Shown here in pieces: positions 1 through 9,639 of a stretch of DNA of 64,000 bases. The notes beneath the pieces were generated by a model. It made no database searches and was not told where the DNA came from. It worked only from the letters and a program-made list of their open reading frames with translations. The DNA is from Symsagittifera roscoffensis. Its lineage: Eukaryota; Xenacoelomorpha; Acoela; Convolutidae. How positions within the stretch are numbered: the first letter of the stretch is position 1; every line of letters begins with the position of its first letter. The translations under genes were made by a program, and so were the position numbers. The stretch spans positions 26,276,303 to 26,340,302 of the forward strand of contig NC_087069.1 of assembly GCF_963678635.1 (NCBI RefSeq), read 5' to 3'.

Positions 1-1934
1 TTTTGGGCTGCGCCATCTAAGGTTGTTTGTATTAACGCTGTGCGTCGATGTATCCAGTTTTGATGTAGTGGCGTATTAATTGGTTCAGGTCCAATATTTA
101 AAATCAGGTTTGCTGTTACTGCATTTAAATAATCTTCTACAGAGTATTCAGGGTCTGTTCCTGTGAAAACCATTAAAGGTTTGTTTGATGTTATTGATGA
201 TCCACCCATAAGGTATGGATTCATTGTCATTTGTAATGATTCTGCTGCATTTGGCATTTGAGAAAAATTCGAAAGTTGGTTTCTTGTTATTTCATGTTGT
301 TGGAGATAATATGGGAGTGGTATTTCATTTTGCATTTGTGATGCTTGATACGAGTGTGTAGTCATTGGATTTTGTTGTTGAATTGGTTGTTGATGTTGTG
401 CATCTATTGGTTGTGGAGAAAAATTTCTATGATTTGTACGTGTTCTCTGTATTCCTTGTCTACGATATTCTTGAGTATTTTGTGTAAATATATCCGGTTG
501 TAAGAAATCATCATCTGAGGATAAATAATCCATTTGATAAGATGTCTGTTTTTTATTTTTATTTTGTTGAAAAAATGGGTAATTTTCACTGTGATCCTGT
601 GGAGGATTTGTTTGGAAATTTATTGGTTTAGGTTGGGTCATTGGGTTATCCCAATTTCGAGATCTTATATATTGGTTAAAATTTCTTTGTGGTTGATTAT
701 ATGTTTTTGATGGATGTGTATAATTATAATTATGATCTGCAAAGTTGTTTCTAGTGAATGTTTTGCGTGTTTTTGATGGTATTGTCATGGGTCTGTATGT
801 TTGGTAATCCATATGTGAATATTTAGGGGCAACCGAAGGTTTAACGGTTGATTGTAAGGTTACCTGTGTTTGTGAAGGATTTGTATTTCTTGGTGTTGTT
901 AAATTTGGGCGTATTGGTGAAATACTTTGTTGTGTAGTTGTTGTGCGTACAATTTCTTCATTTATGAAGTGTGATGGTGTCTGTATATCTTGTTGAGTAA
1001 GATTCCTAGTTCCATTGAGGTTTTCGTTGTGTATGACTGTAGAGTTTAAACTATTATTTTGTGTATCGGGTAAAAATGTATTATAGTTTAATGGTGTTGC
1101 ATCAATTGTTAATGGTATTACTCTTACATAATCTCTTATGTAAGATATTGTACCTATTGCTTGACTTGAGATTGATTGTGGAAAGCTTATAAATGCGGGA
1201 TGAGACCATTCGGGGTCCCAAACATAATCTGATTGTTCTGTGATAGCGGTATCATCGTTCGAATTTTGGGGTCTAAAATTTTTTCTTGCTTGTGCAATTA
1301 AATCAATATTGTGTGTGAAATAATCTATTATGAACCATGCCAAAATTTTTTGTAAATCGTGTTTGGTATGTTGTGAAACGTCGTCTTTCGTGAAATTTTC
1401 TTTTATGATGTTTAAATAACTAGAGAGTAGTGTGATTTCATGTCGTACTCTTAAATGTTTAGATGTTTCTGTCGGTGAGACATTTGTTAATGGGAGTTCA
1501 TTTTCTAATATCGAAATATAACTATATATTATTGCGAAAACTTCATTGGTGAAAATGGAGTTTGCTCTTTGTGAGTTATGGTATTGGATGCTTTTTATAT
1601 ATTCTGAAAAAACTTTTGAAAATTCTAAATCAAGGTCGTCTGTTTGAATTGTATATTTTCTATTATTATGGTTTGGTGAGGTGAATTCTATGGAGTAGAT
1701 TCCATACTGTTGTGTTATGTTGCATATATCTTTTAAGTAGTGGTCTATGATTTGTCTTTTGATTTTTACATCTGGGAACTCTGTTTTACATGGACTAATT
1801 CCGGGTTCAAATAAATTTACGAGTAAATTTTGACAAAATATGTGTTGTCCTCTATCAGTATCTGCGTCTACTATAAAAGGAAAGATTTCATCATCATCTG
1901 GAGTTTCTTCACCTGGAGTGTGCGTTGAGCTCAT
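1..1934 (-). CDS. gag: Gag polyprotein, N-terminal 644 codons (partial)
   Basis: An uninterrupted minus-strand frame starts at the ATG at 1934-1932 and is still open at base 1. The first part is acidic and mixed, and contains short Cys-containing stretches such as FCQNLLVNLFEPG. The middle, about residues 330-520, is rich in Asn, Gln, Thr and Pro and looks disordered. The last part, from about residue 560, has a compact capsid-like stretch with the motifs MVFTGTDPEYSVEDYLNAV and PINTPLHQNWIHRRTAL, as expected for Ty3/gypsy Gag, which packages element RNA in cytoplasmic particles. No zinc knuckle is visible before the edge. The frame overlaps the preceding small ORF by 26 bases in a +1 register. 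The same protein is recognisable, broken, in copy 2 at 22.6-26.2 kb. The lack of any stop in 1.9 kb suggests a young copy. Confidence 0.85.
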   Translation of the reverse strand, partial: MSSTHTPGEETPDDDEIFPFIVDADTDRGQHIFCQNLLVNLFEPGISPCKTEFPDVKIKRQIIDHYLKDICNITQQYGIYSIEFTSPNHNNRKYTIQTDDLDLEFSKVFSEYIKSIQYHNSQRANSIFTNEVFAIIYSYISILENELPLTNVSPTETSKHLRVRHEITLLSSYLNIIKENFTKDDVSQHTKHDLQKILAWFIIDYFTHNIDLIAQARKNFRPQNSNDDTAITEQSDYVWDPEWSHPAFISFPQSISSQAIGTISYIRDYVRVIPLTIDATPLNYNTFLPDTQNNSLNSTVIHNENLNGTRNLTQQDIQTPSHFINEEIVRTTTTQQSISPIRPNLTTPRNTNPSQTQVTLQSTVKPSVAPKYSHMDYQTYRPMTIPSKTRKTFTRNNFADHNYNYTHPSKTYNQPQRNFNQYIRSRNWDNPMTQPKPINFQTNPPQDHSENYPFFQQNKNKKQTSYQMDYLSSDDDFLQPDIFTQNTQEYRRQGIQRTRTNHRNFSPQPIDAQHQQPIQQQNPMTTHSYQASQMQNEIPLPYYLQQHEITRNQLSNFSQMPNAAESLQMTMNPYLMGGSSITSNKPLMVFTGTDPEYSVEDYLNAVTANLILNIGPEPINTPLHQNWIHRRTALIQTTLDGAAQ

Positions 1935-2376
1935 TTTTTCGTTCGATGACTGTTAATATGTAATTATTAATGTGTCGAATTGGTTGATTCCAATTGTATA
2001 AATGTACTGGTTTGTGTTTGTACTGCTTTTTTATTCTTCTTTTTCCTCTTTGTGATGAATTTGAAGTTGTTTCTGAGTCAGAAAAATATAGTTGATCGTG
2101 AAGTGGGCAATTTTTATCTATTGATTCTTTTAGTTTGTAAAGTTCGTCTAAACTGTTGGTTTCTGATTCTGAAAATGCGTTTCGATTTTTTGAAAATCTT
2201 TTTCGTGTTATTTGTCTTTGTTTAGTTATTATTTTCCTCTTTAGTGTTTGTCGTTTTGTGCGAATGTATCCAACTGTTTGTGTATGAGGTGTGATTACAA
2301 GGTCGTATTTTTTGTTATCTATTTCACAATTGTGTAAAACGATTGTTTGTTTATTTCCTAGGTTTTTAAATGACAT
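1909..2376 (-). CDS. ORF0, small basic protein upstream of gag (155 aa)
   Basis: This is an ATG-started frame of 155 codons directly upstream of gag on the minus strand. The product is strongly basic: residues about 40-70 are rich in Lys and Arg, an acidic Ser/Glu patch follows (FSESETNSLDELYKLKESID), and another basic run follows that (RGKRRIKKQYKHKP). No membrane segment or known domain is seen. Its stop at 1909-1911 lies 26 bases inside gag, and gag is in the +1 frame relative to it. The C-terminal part, with the conserved string LYNWNQP, recurs in both duplicated gag segments of copy 2 (25,018-25,215 and 26,211-26,408), again just before gag in another frame. Conservation argues for a real product, perhaps an RNA-binding protein or a leader part of Gag reached by frameshifting. 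The function is not known. Confidence 0.6.
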   Translation of the reverse strand: MSFKNLGNKQTIVLHNCEIDNKKYDLVITPHTQTVGYIRTKRQTLKRKIITKQRQITRKRFSKNRNAFSESETNSLDELYKLKESIDKNCPLHDQLYFSDSETTSNSSQRGKRRIKKQYKHKPVHLYNWNQPIRHINNYILTVIERKNELNAHSR

Positions 2377-3611
2377 AAGGTTTAGGATGACGGATGCAAA
2401 AAGTTGTTAAGTGAATTCTGATTACTTAAACTGTTAGTTCTTACGATTTTTTGGTTAGCTTAACCTGGGTCTATTTGTTCAGGGTTGGAGAGAAAAGTAT
2501 ATCGATTCCGAAGAATGATTTTTACTTTCTCGTGACTAGTATAAGCTAAGGTGTTAACTTACTTAATCTTACTTAGGGGTAGTGATTGTGTTCAAGGGTT
2601 GGAGAATAGTAAATCGATCCACAAGGTTCAGGTATAATTAGAACGCGAGTAGTTCGTTAGATACTATTTTAAACTTACTAAGTCTAAAATTTATCCTGGG
2701 TCTGGTAAGAGGGGGGGTCAAGTGAAGGATGAATAACCGAAGTTCTTCACTGTTTATCCTAATTTGAATGATTAGTTTTGTTTAAAAATTTCTATTAGTC
2801 CTGGGTTTTTAGAGAGGGTTGGATAGTGAATCGACGTTTGAGGTCGTTAGACACTAATTAAGTGGGTGGGGGAGAACAAAGTTGTTCTGTTTGATCCAAG
2901 GATAAGCCTTGATGATCAAGTTTGAAATTTAATTAAGTAGAAAATGATTTAAGATCCAAGGATAAGCCTTGATGATCTGGTTTTAAAATTAAGTGACTTT
3001 AAGTTTTAATAAAGTTTTAAATTTGTGTAAAGGAAAGATTTAGTGTTTTATGATGTTAGTGAGTTGATGATTGCTGTTATGTTTTAGGTGATGAAGCTGG
3101 AACAACAGGATGATTTATGATTACTAACCATTTATTGTCATGCTACTAATTTTTATTTATATTTTCCAATAAATATTTTTCAAACATGTTTTGTATATTA
3201 CTGCAGAGTTTTAGGAAAACGATCTAAGATCTTTTTATCAATCGTTATTGTATAATATTAATTTTGTTTAGCGCCTGAAATGATTTTGAAGATTAACTTC
3301 AAGGTTTTATGTTTGCAAATGGAAATCTAAATTCATTGCAAGTAGTATTCGAAATATAAAAGTTTGTTCTGGCTTTTGCCGAACTATCATATAACTATAC
3401 GGCAAGTTTCTACTTTGTCGTATGTCGTCTTTGGTTCGAGGTCTTCTTCCAATTCCGGGTAGTTCTGTTATGGTTCGGAATATTGGCTCTGATCTATTGA
3501 GTCGGAGAGACATTTCAATTAAATTATTGTCGTATAACATTTTGTAAATGTTTTTGTCTAATTTCTAATCTATTTTTGGTTAATTCTAATCTAGTAAGGT
3601 CTTGTTCGAGA
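2377..3611 (-). other. Long untranslated leader of retroelement copy 1
   Basis: About 1.2 kb separates the primer-binding site from ORF0. It holds a perfect 25-bp direct repeat (2893-2917 and 2953-2977), several variants of a GGTTGGAGAG/AATCGA-type motif, and one ATG-started 77-codon frame at 3307-3540 that I do not recognise. Part of it (about 2720-2860) matches 26,652-26,800 next to copy 2, confirming that it belongs to the element. The length would suit packaging signals, an IRES or a splice donor, but none can be assigned from sequence alone. Confidence 0.6.
2893..2977 (-). repeat. 25-bp direct repeat in the leader, 60-bp spacing
   Basis: The motif GATCCAAGGATAAGCCTTGA followed by TGATC occurs identically at 2893-2917 and 2953-2977. 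AAGGATAAGCCTT is nearly self-complementary and could form a small hairpin. A role in RNA packaging or dimerisation is conceivable but not shown. Confidence 0.7.
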
Positions 3612-3626
3612 CTTATGGTCGCACCA
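3612..3626 (-). promoter_or_regulatory. Putative primer-binding site of copy 1
   Basis: Two bases after the LTR end the minus strand reads TGGTGCGACCATAAG. The opening TGG pairs with a tRNA 3' CCA, and both position and spacing are standard for a minus-strand primer-binding site. The plus strand here (GTTCGAGACTTATGGTCGCACCA) also resembles the 3' end of a tRNA including a T-loop. I could not match it to a particular tRNA from memory. Confidence 0.5.
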
Positions 3627-3628
3627 GA

Positions 3629-4038
3629 TGAGTTAGGACTGGAGTGTATAACTCATAGAGTAATTTCGGATAGGGTACACCGTCTGCTCGTCACGCTATC
3701 TTATTTTCGGCCGGATAGATTCGTGCAACTTCTTAGTCTAATACCGATCCTAATCTTACTCTTATACTATCTAGTCTCAGGTTGTTTAACTAGTCTCTGC
3801 TAGGCTCAATAGATCTAGGGTATACTGGTTTATTGCGGCTGCTGAAGTGCTCGGGAGAGTCCAACTAATTTCTAAGTTAAATTCAAATCTCTCTGGTGCT
3901 GAAATTACAAGTAACTTCAGCACTTACAAATAAGTGGGTTGTTAGTTAGATGGATCATGATTGGTTAATATTAAATACTTTACATTGGTAAAATATCTAA
4001 TTTATCCAATCATAAAATGTAGTTTAGATCAGGTTCCA
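3629..4038 (-). repeat. 5' LTR of retroelement copy 1 (410 bp)
   Basis: The segment is bounded by TG and CA and is almost the same as 50,992-51,402. Similarity stops sharply at both ends, at TGGAACC on one side and CTCA on the other, which fixes the boundaries. The differences are a few scattered substitutions and a one-base length change. A promoter and polyadenylation signal are expected inside but are not clear by eye. Confidence 0.85.
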
Positions 4039-4266
4039 AAATCCTCATCATTATTTAGCTTGAAAATTAGGCCAAAAACCAAATCACTATTGTTTTTGCG
4101 CATAAGTTTCTTTAAGTACAAATCCGATAGCCCGCAAAGAAAGCTTCGCGCATTTATTACGAAACTCGATGTTTAAACTTTCTGGAAAAATCAACACAGC
4201 CAGCCAATTATTTTACATTGGCAATTTCATTCTGAAAAAACTACCAAGGTGTTTACTGGTGTATTA

Positions 4267-4461
<195 letters not shown>

Positions 4462-5438
4462 CTAAAACAAAAGGGTCGAACTACTGTCAATTTGAATAGA
4501 GTTAGCAGATATTAGTCTAGATTGATTATTTATGTTTTGAAGGTAAAACCAATGTAAGAATTCCGCACAGACCAATATCCCGTTATTTTGCACAAGCGCC
4601 ACTGAAGTCGCGTTCATAGAAACTATTTTTCAGATTCTTTCACACGAATTCACCTTCATTCGTTACCCAAAAAAAGACAAGAAAGGTCTAATTGAACTTA
4701 TTTTTACAAGTCCATTTCCAAAAATATAAGGTCATATATCATGTTTTTCAGAGCATGAATTCACTGCTTACTATTTAAACATCTGCATGCTATTTCAAAT
4801 AGCTTTGTATTGAAGCAAAACATTCTACAAGGACAAGCGACAAAACGTAGTAGGTATTTGGTTCAATTTATTTCTTTGACGTGCATGGATTAAAACATCC
4901 TTATCGAAGCTATTCAAGTTTAAAACTCAGTTATCGCGACAAGTAATCAAAGCTTTCGGATTATGTATTACATCATTAGATAAGATGCATTCAGTAAACG
5001 TAGACATCGAATGTGTAAATACTGTAGGCGCGTTCATTATCTGATGAGTCAGACAATTAAATCCACCCGTAATAGCGCCATATTTTATTTGCTTCAATGC
5101 AAAATTTAATAGCTGCATTTAACAAACTAATTTTCCACAGAAATTACACGGTACTCGGTCGCAAAACCATTGCTAATCGCAAGGATGAAAACTTTTTAGG
5201 CGCTGTTATCATAATATAGAGATCTAGTCATTCATTTCTAATTTTCTTATTTGGGGGTGGAAATATGGACAGATAGGCGAAGCTCGCTTCACAAACACAA
5301 GCGAGAACACTACAAAAAGCAGCTCTAGAAAATGCAATAAGAAAAAACAGAAATAAGCCTCAAATTAGCAAAAAATCAGCTAGGTCTAGGATTCGATCTG
5401 CGAGCTACTGCAATCAAGAGACAAGCACTAGTAACGAA

Positions 5439-6616
5439 CAAGACTGCTCGTATCGATGGAGCAGTAATAACATGAAAAATTTAATGTAATAAAGTGAAAT
5501 GATATATTTTTTTAAATATGAGAATTTTTGTGAAAATCATCCTTCCACACGTCATTCAAAGTACAGAGTGATAGATTTAGTAACAAATCAATTATGGCAT
5601 AAGCTTCCTTCAACCAATTTGGAACGATTTCTATGACGGATTAAACCTCCGCTTACGCGTTAATAGCGCGAAAATACCGCGAGTTAATTGTCCCAAATTG
5701 GCAACCTTTAAACCCCATAACGTTACAAAAAATGATCACAAATGTAATATCTTATTGAATTTAGGATAAAAAAACGATACCTTTTGAATGATATTTTAAA
5801 ATTCCCTCAAAAATGGCTAGTTAAAAAGTCGAAATTTGTCTGAAAAAAAAACCACCCCGAGCACATTCCGTTATATTCGTTACGAAAGTCGGAACAAAAA
5901 CTAATAGTGCTTAATTTATTAGATTTATTGGTATTGGAATATAAATACTTAACAACTTGATCAACCTGGAATTGTTGTTTTGTTGAAACATGAGAATATA
6001 TCAGAATAATTATTAGGAACAGGCGGCGAGTTCCAATGTGAAAATTTAAAAAAGTATTTTTTGAAAACATTGAAATATCTGTTTTTGTTCCGACTTTCGA
6101 TACGAAAGTAACGGAATATTTGTGCTCGGGGTGGGTTTTTTTTCTTCAGACAAACTTCTTTTAACTAGCCATTTTTGACGGAATTTTTTTATATCATTCG
6201 AAAGGTATTGTTGTCCTGAGCTCAAATTTGAAAAGATATTTCACCTGTGATCATTTTTCGTAAAGTTACCGGGGTTTAAAGATTGCCATTTTGGCCAATT
6301 TGGGACATTTAACGCGCGATATATTTCGCGCTATTAACGCGTGAGCGGAGAGTTAATCCGTCTTAGAAATCGTTCCAAATTGGTTAAAAGAAGCTTATTT
6401 GCCATAATTGGTTTGTTACAAGGAGTAAAATCTATGCCTTTGTATTTTATATGGCGTGTGGGGGGATGCTTTTCATTTAAAAAAAATTCAAATTTTAGAA
6501 ATTTTTTTTGTTTCATTTTGTTTTATTTCATTGAATTTTTTAATGTTATTACTGCTCCATAAACCTTAAAAGGCAGTCGGAACATTCAGGGCTTCGCCCT
6601 GATACGAGCATTCTTG
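5439..6616. mobile_element. Foldback/MITE element with inverted arms of about 460-540 bp
   Basis: The left arm (5439-5900) and the right arm (6079-6616) are reverse complements along most of their length, with only about 180 bp between them. Shared blocks include the ends (CAAGACTGCTCGTAT against its complement ATACGAGCATTCTTG), GGAGCAGTAATAACAT, CCAATTTGGAACGATTTCTA and ACGCGTTAATAGCGCGAAA. No transposase frame is present, so this is a non-autonomous element. The right arm carries an extra stretch GGGCGAAGCCCTGAATGTTC near its end. A target duplication was not identified. Confidence 0.75.
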
Positions 6617-6681
6617 TTTTTTCTTCAAATGAATGCCACACACAGCGCCAAAATGAACAATCAATTAGTGTTTTTTTAGGG

Positions 6682-6741
6682 ATTCGAATTATTGAAAAGA
6701 CTTTTAACCAAATTCGAATTATTGAAAAGACTTTTAACCAA
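6682..6741. repeat. 30-bp perfect tandem duplication
   Basis: ATTCGAATTATTGAAAAGAC followed by TTTTAACCAA occurs twice in direct succession, within the PAPS synthase intron. It is probably slippage or a microduplication. Confidence 0.8.
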
Positions 6742-7010
6742 AGAAATTATACTATGAATGAAGTAAAATGAGTAATATAGAGAGGAACAGAGCCCGGACT
6801 TAAAGGTGCCAAAAAATATCTAATTCTCACAACTAATTCTCTGTTTGATGTTATTCAAATACTAACACTTGCGTTCAGCTTTTTGGTGGCATGTGTCGAA
6901 AATATATGGTTTTTGCCTCTTCAATTCTTCTCGTTCGCACCGACACATCAAACAAATCATTCAAACAAAGAACTTCATGTGGTTGTCATGTATTTCAAAG
7001 TTAAATCGAA

Positions 7011-7418
7011 CAAGACTGCTCGTATATCAGCACAAAGCCCTGTAGTTTCCGACTGCACTTAAGGCCAATTGAAATTTTTTTCCTTGAATAATTGACACAA
7101 TTTTTTTAAGAAAAATTAAAAAGTGTTTTCCATTTTTTCTTCATTTTACGTAAAATACTACACGGTAAAATAATGAGGGTGTGTTTAGCGTCTCCTATTG
7201 TGATAATAGGATTAAATTGCTGGCCTCAAACGCCCGTAACTTTACGAAAAATGACTCAGGGTGCAATATCTTTTTTAACTTGAGTTTAAGATAACAATAT
7301 CTCTCAGATGGTACAAAAATTCCGTCAAAAACGCTTTGTTAACATGTCAAAAACTGCTTGAATAAAATATACACCAAGCATAGATATTCCGCACTTTCTT
7401 AGAAAATCGGAACAATAA
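7011..7418. mobile_element. Single diverged arm of the foldback family
   Basis: The segment starts with the same end as the foldback element (CAAGACTGCTCGTAT). It continues with recognisable pieces of its arm, namely AAAGCCCTG, GTAACTTTACGAAAAATGA and a final AAAATCGGAACAATAA. No matching inverted arm follows, so it is a truncated copy. Confidence 0.5.
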
Positions 7419-7849
7419 AGCAGCTACATATGCTAATAAATTGCCAATGCGATTCAGAAAAAGTGGCACAAATTGCAAATAGACACAATTTTGCAAGTAA
7501 TAATTTGAGCAAACTAAAGGCATCCACTTTGAATGTAACAAATCGCAAAGCATAGAGCCACATTCTTTATAAATTATGCATTTAGAAAAATTGCTAGATA
7601 TATTAAGTTAGAAAATTTGTGAAATCGAATTTTTATTATTGATATGTTGCTTAAAACAAATCGCTTTTTTTCGGTTTATTTAATGAATTAAAAATGCATC
7701 AACTGTGCTAGCCTATTACTATTCGAATGTCGAAGCACATGCTATCAAAAAGCTGAAAAGGTGCCCGAAAATGGCACCAATATTTGCGCTAATCTTAATA
7801 ACACGCTAAGCTTACGCTACTGTAAAGACTATGGTTAAAAGTAAAAACA

Positions 7850-8131
7850 AAAAATCCTTCGAAGAAAAAAATCTTGTAAGAAAAAACAAATGGCCTTAAA
7901 GTTCTTTGAAATTATTTCCACTTTCGAAACTAGAAGTCGATTACGTTTTTCGTGACCTTTACCGCCATTTTGCTGCACGATAGAAAAGTTTTTCTCCTTT
8001 AACAAAGGAAACAATCTGAATTCAAAAGTTGAACAGCAAAAAAAAATTAAAGCGCGAATACATTTTGAAAGTTTTTCGTGAAAAAATCACCAGGACCATA
8101 TGAGAATCTTCACTATATTCATTGACTCTTA
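7850..8131. repeat. Dispersed non-autonomous repeat, copy a
   Basis: A stretch ending TTCATTGACTCTTAAAAAGG shares order and wording with about 8950-9284 and 38,090-38,345. The shared marks are an AAAACTAGAA/ATTACGTTTTTCGTGA block, a GAAAAAATCA block and the terminal GACTCTTA. It is likely a MITE family whose end is TTAAGAGTC. The boundaries are approximate. Confidence 0.45.
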
Positions 8132-8146
8132 AAAAGGAATGAGTAC

Positions 8147-8259
8147 CTTTCTGAATGGTGAGATGAAAGCAGTGAGTGCCACTATGCCTCCATCTGCGAA
8201 CAATTTGGCCACCTCCCCTATTCTCCTGATGTTCTCCTCTCTGTCTGTCTCGCTGAAGC
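8147..8259 (-). CDS. PAPSS: PAPS synthase, exon 3 (APS kinase domain)
   Basis: The 113-bp exon lies between the acceptor TTCTTTTAG and the donor AAAG/GTACTC. Two bases complete a Gly codon from exon 2, and it ends in phase 0. It encodes [20 protein letters not shown] and [17 protein letters not shown]. This is the segment of APS kinase after the DGDN motif, with the conserved [17 protein letters not shown] pattern and the SFISPF motif. Confidence 0.92.
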
Positions 8260-8606
8260 CTAAAAGAATAACAATAATTAAAACACTATTTCTTATCGCA
8301 AAGTTTATTATTACAGTAGAAAGCAGATGTACAAATACAAAGTTTACCCTCATCCCTTCGGAACGACCCAGCCTTTCACATGCGACTTCTCCGCCATGGT
8401 ACACAGGTTTTTAGCCTACTTGTACTATAAATTGAATCAGCTTAGACTCAACCTTATATATTTATACTCCGAGTTAGGCCTCCGGGCTGGTTGACTTTAA
8501 AGTTAATCAAAATGGTACCAAAGGGAAACACTAATCCGTGCCTGATATTGACAATTATCCAAAAGCAAGCAAACTTTGTGCACACAGATTTAACATAAAC
8601 TCATAC

Positions 8607-8729
8607 CTAGGTTTTTGTTCAGCCCGTGTCTGATGTTGTCTCCATCGAGGGTGTAGGCGGGCACACTCTTGCTGCAGAGGTAGTCTTCCAGGTTGAACGC
8701 CAGAGTTGATTTACCAGCTCCGGATAGAC
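8607..8729 (-). CDS. PAPSS: PAPS synthase, exon 2 (Walker A and APS-binding motif)
   Basis: The 123-bp exon has phase 1 at both ends, the acceptor CTTCAG and the donor CTAG/GTATGA. It encodes [18 protein letters not shown], whose GLSGAGKS is the P-loop that binds ATP. It then encodes [20 protein letters not shown] and KNLG, whose DGDN-R-GLN is the APS-binding motif of APS kinases. In the cell the enzyme phosphorylates adenylyl sulfate to PAPS, the sulfate donor for sulfotransferases. Because the exon joins in frame to both neighbours, the gene model is well supported. Confidence 0.95.
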
Positions 8730-8949
8730 CTGAAGATTGACAACAATTAATTAAAAAAAACTGGATCGATTTCAGGAAAACAGCTAGAAACAATTGAAAG
8801 AACACTTGTTCTTACTTGCAAGAAAACTTGCAAGAACAATTATTGAAACTGGTATAATGAAGCAAAACCCTTCAATTCTGGAAAAAAAAATAAGCAAACA
8901 ATAATTCTTACATGTTTTTTGAAAAAATCTTAAAATTCGAGTTACAATG

Positions 8950-9284
8950 ACAAAAAAATAGATGCCCTTAGAGCTCTTTGAAGGAATTTCTGGAACAATT
9001 TATAGTTGGTAATTTTTCGATAAAAATTAACGCAATTTGAAAAAACTGGATCAATAGATAAAATTTTTATTTTGCCAAGAAATCTGATAATTAAGTTCCT
9101 TTTTCAAAACTAGAATTTCATCACAATTTTCGCTGTTCGATAGTGGAGTTTGCCTTCCTCTTAACAAAGGAAATGAACTAATTTTTAAAAGACATGAAAA
9201 GTCCAAGCCGCGAAAAAGTAAATTCTTGAAAAAAAATCATCGCTACCTATGTACGAGTCTGAACTACGTTCATCGACTCTTAAA
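8950..9284. repeat. Dispersed non-autonomous repeat, copy b
   Basis: This copy of the family seen at 7850-8131 ends GTTCATCGACTCTTAAAC. It lies in the first intron of the PAPS synthase gene. The shared blocks include AAAACTAGAATTTCATCAC and CTTAACAAAGGAAATGAA. Confidence 0.45.
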
Positions 9285-9452
9285 CATCACTTCAAACCTT
9301 CCACAAGAAAGAAACATCTTCCAGAATTAAGAGCGGTGAATGCTTATCCATAAAATTTTCATCCAATTCCATAATAAAAGTCCAAAAAGAAAGTGAAGTT
9401 TTTCTTACTTTTTTGATCAAATATGACAAAAATTCCAACGAAATTTGATCAC

Positions 9453-9609
9453 CTGTGAACCAGATAGTGCAACCATGAAATCCATTTCTTTCTCCTGGTC
9501 CCATAATCTGACCCCTCTGTTCTCTGGAGACCCTGGATGGCTGGTATGTGACATTGGTTGACCTCATCTCGTTCGATGATGAAGGGCTAGTTGAGGCAGC
9601 CTGCAACAT
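9453..9609 (-). CDS. PAPSS: PAPS synthase, first coding exon
   Basis: The exon ends at the donor TTCACAG/GTGATC in phase 1. Its protein end [16 protein letters not shown], then a short variable part, then [12 protein letters not shown], matches the start of animal bifunctional PAPS synthases, where NVTYQ and RG-TVWLTG are hallmarks. I place the start at the ATG at 9609-9607, because the frame is closed by a TAG 16 codons further upstream and no convincing acceptor lies between. The N-terminal 15 residues ([15 protein letters not shown]) are low-complexity and unlike other families. An additional non-coding 5' exon may exist further right. In animals the protein has an N-terminal APS kinase and a C-terminal ATP sulfurylase, and only the kinase half is seen here. 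Confidence 0.9.
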
Positions 9610-9639
9610 GTTCACGTTCGTATAATCGTGCAAGCTAAC

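Larger units (their letters stand above)
1..4038 (-). mobile_element. Ty3/gypsy retrovirus-like element copy 1, 5' part
   Basis: Read on the minus strand this is the 5' end of an LTR retroelement that runs off the left edge. In order it holds an LTR (4038-3629), a primer-binding site two bases further on, a leader of about 1.2 kb, a small basic ORF and an open gag frame. Its LTR is nearly identical to the 3' LTR of the element at 50,992-51,402, so the two are copies of one family. It lies beyond the fourth exon of the PAPS synthase gene, on the same strand, and therefore probably inside one of that gene's introns. The other LTR and target duplication are outside the window. Confidence 0.85.
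4464..8144 (-). other. Intron of the PAPS synthase gene with nested repeats
   Basis: This 3.7-kb intron lies between exons 3 and 4. It holds a foldback element (5439-6616), a related single arm (7011-7418), a 30-bp tandem duplication (6682-6741) and a copy of a dispersed repeat (about 7850-8131). No exon-like frame with splice sites was seen between them. Confidence 0.7.

Noticed and set aside
8139..8414. Plus-strand 91-codon frame
   Set aside because: Antisense to PAPS synthase exon 3, whose minus-strand protein is a clear family match.
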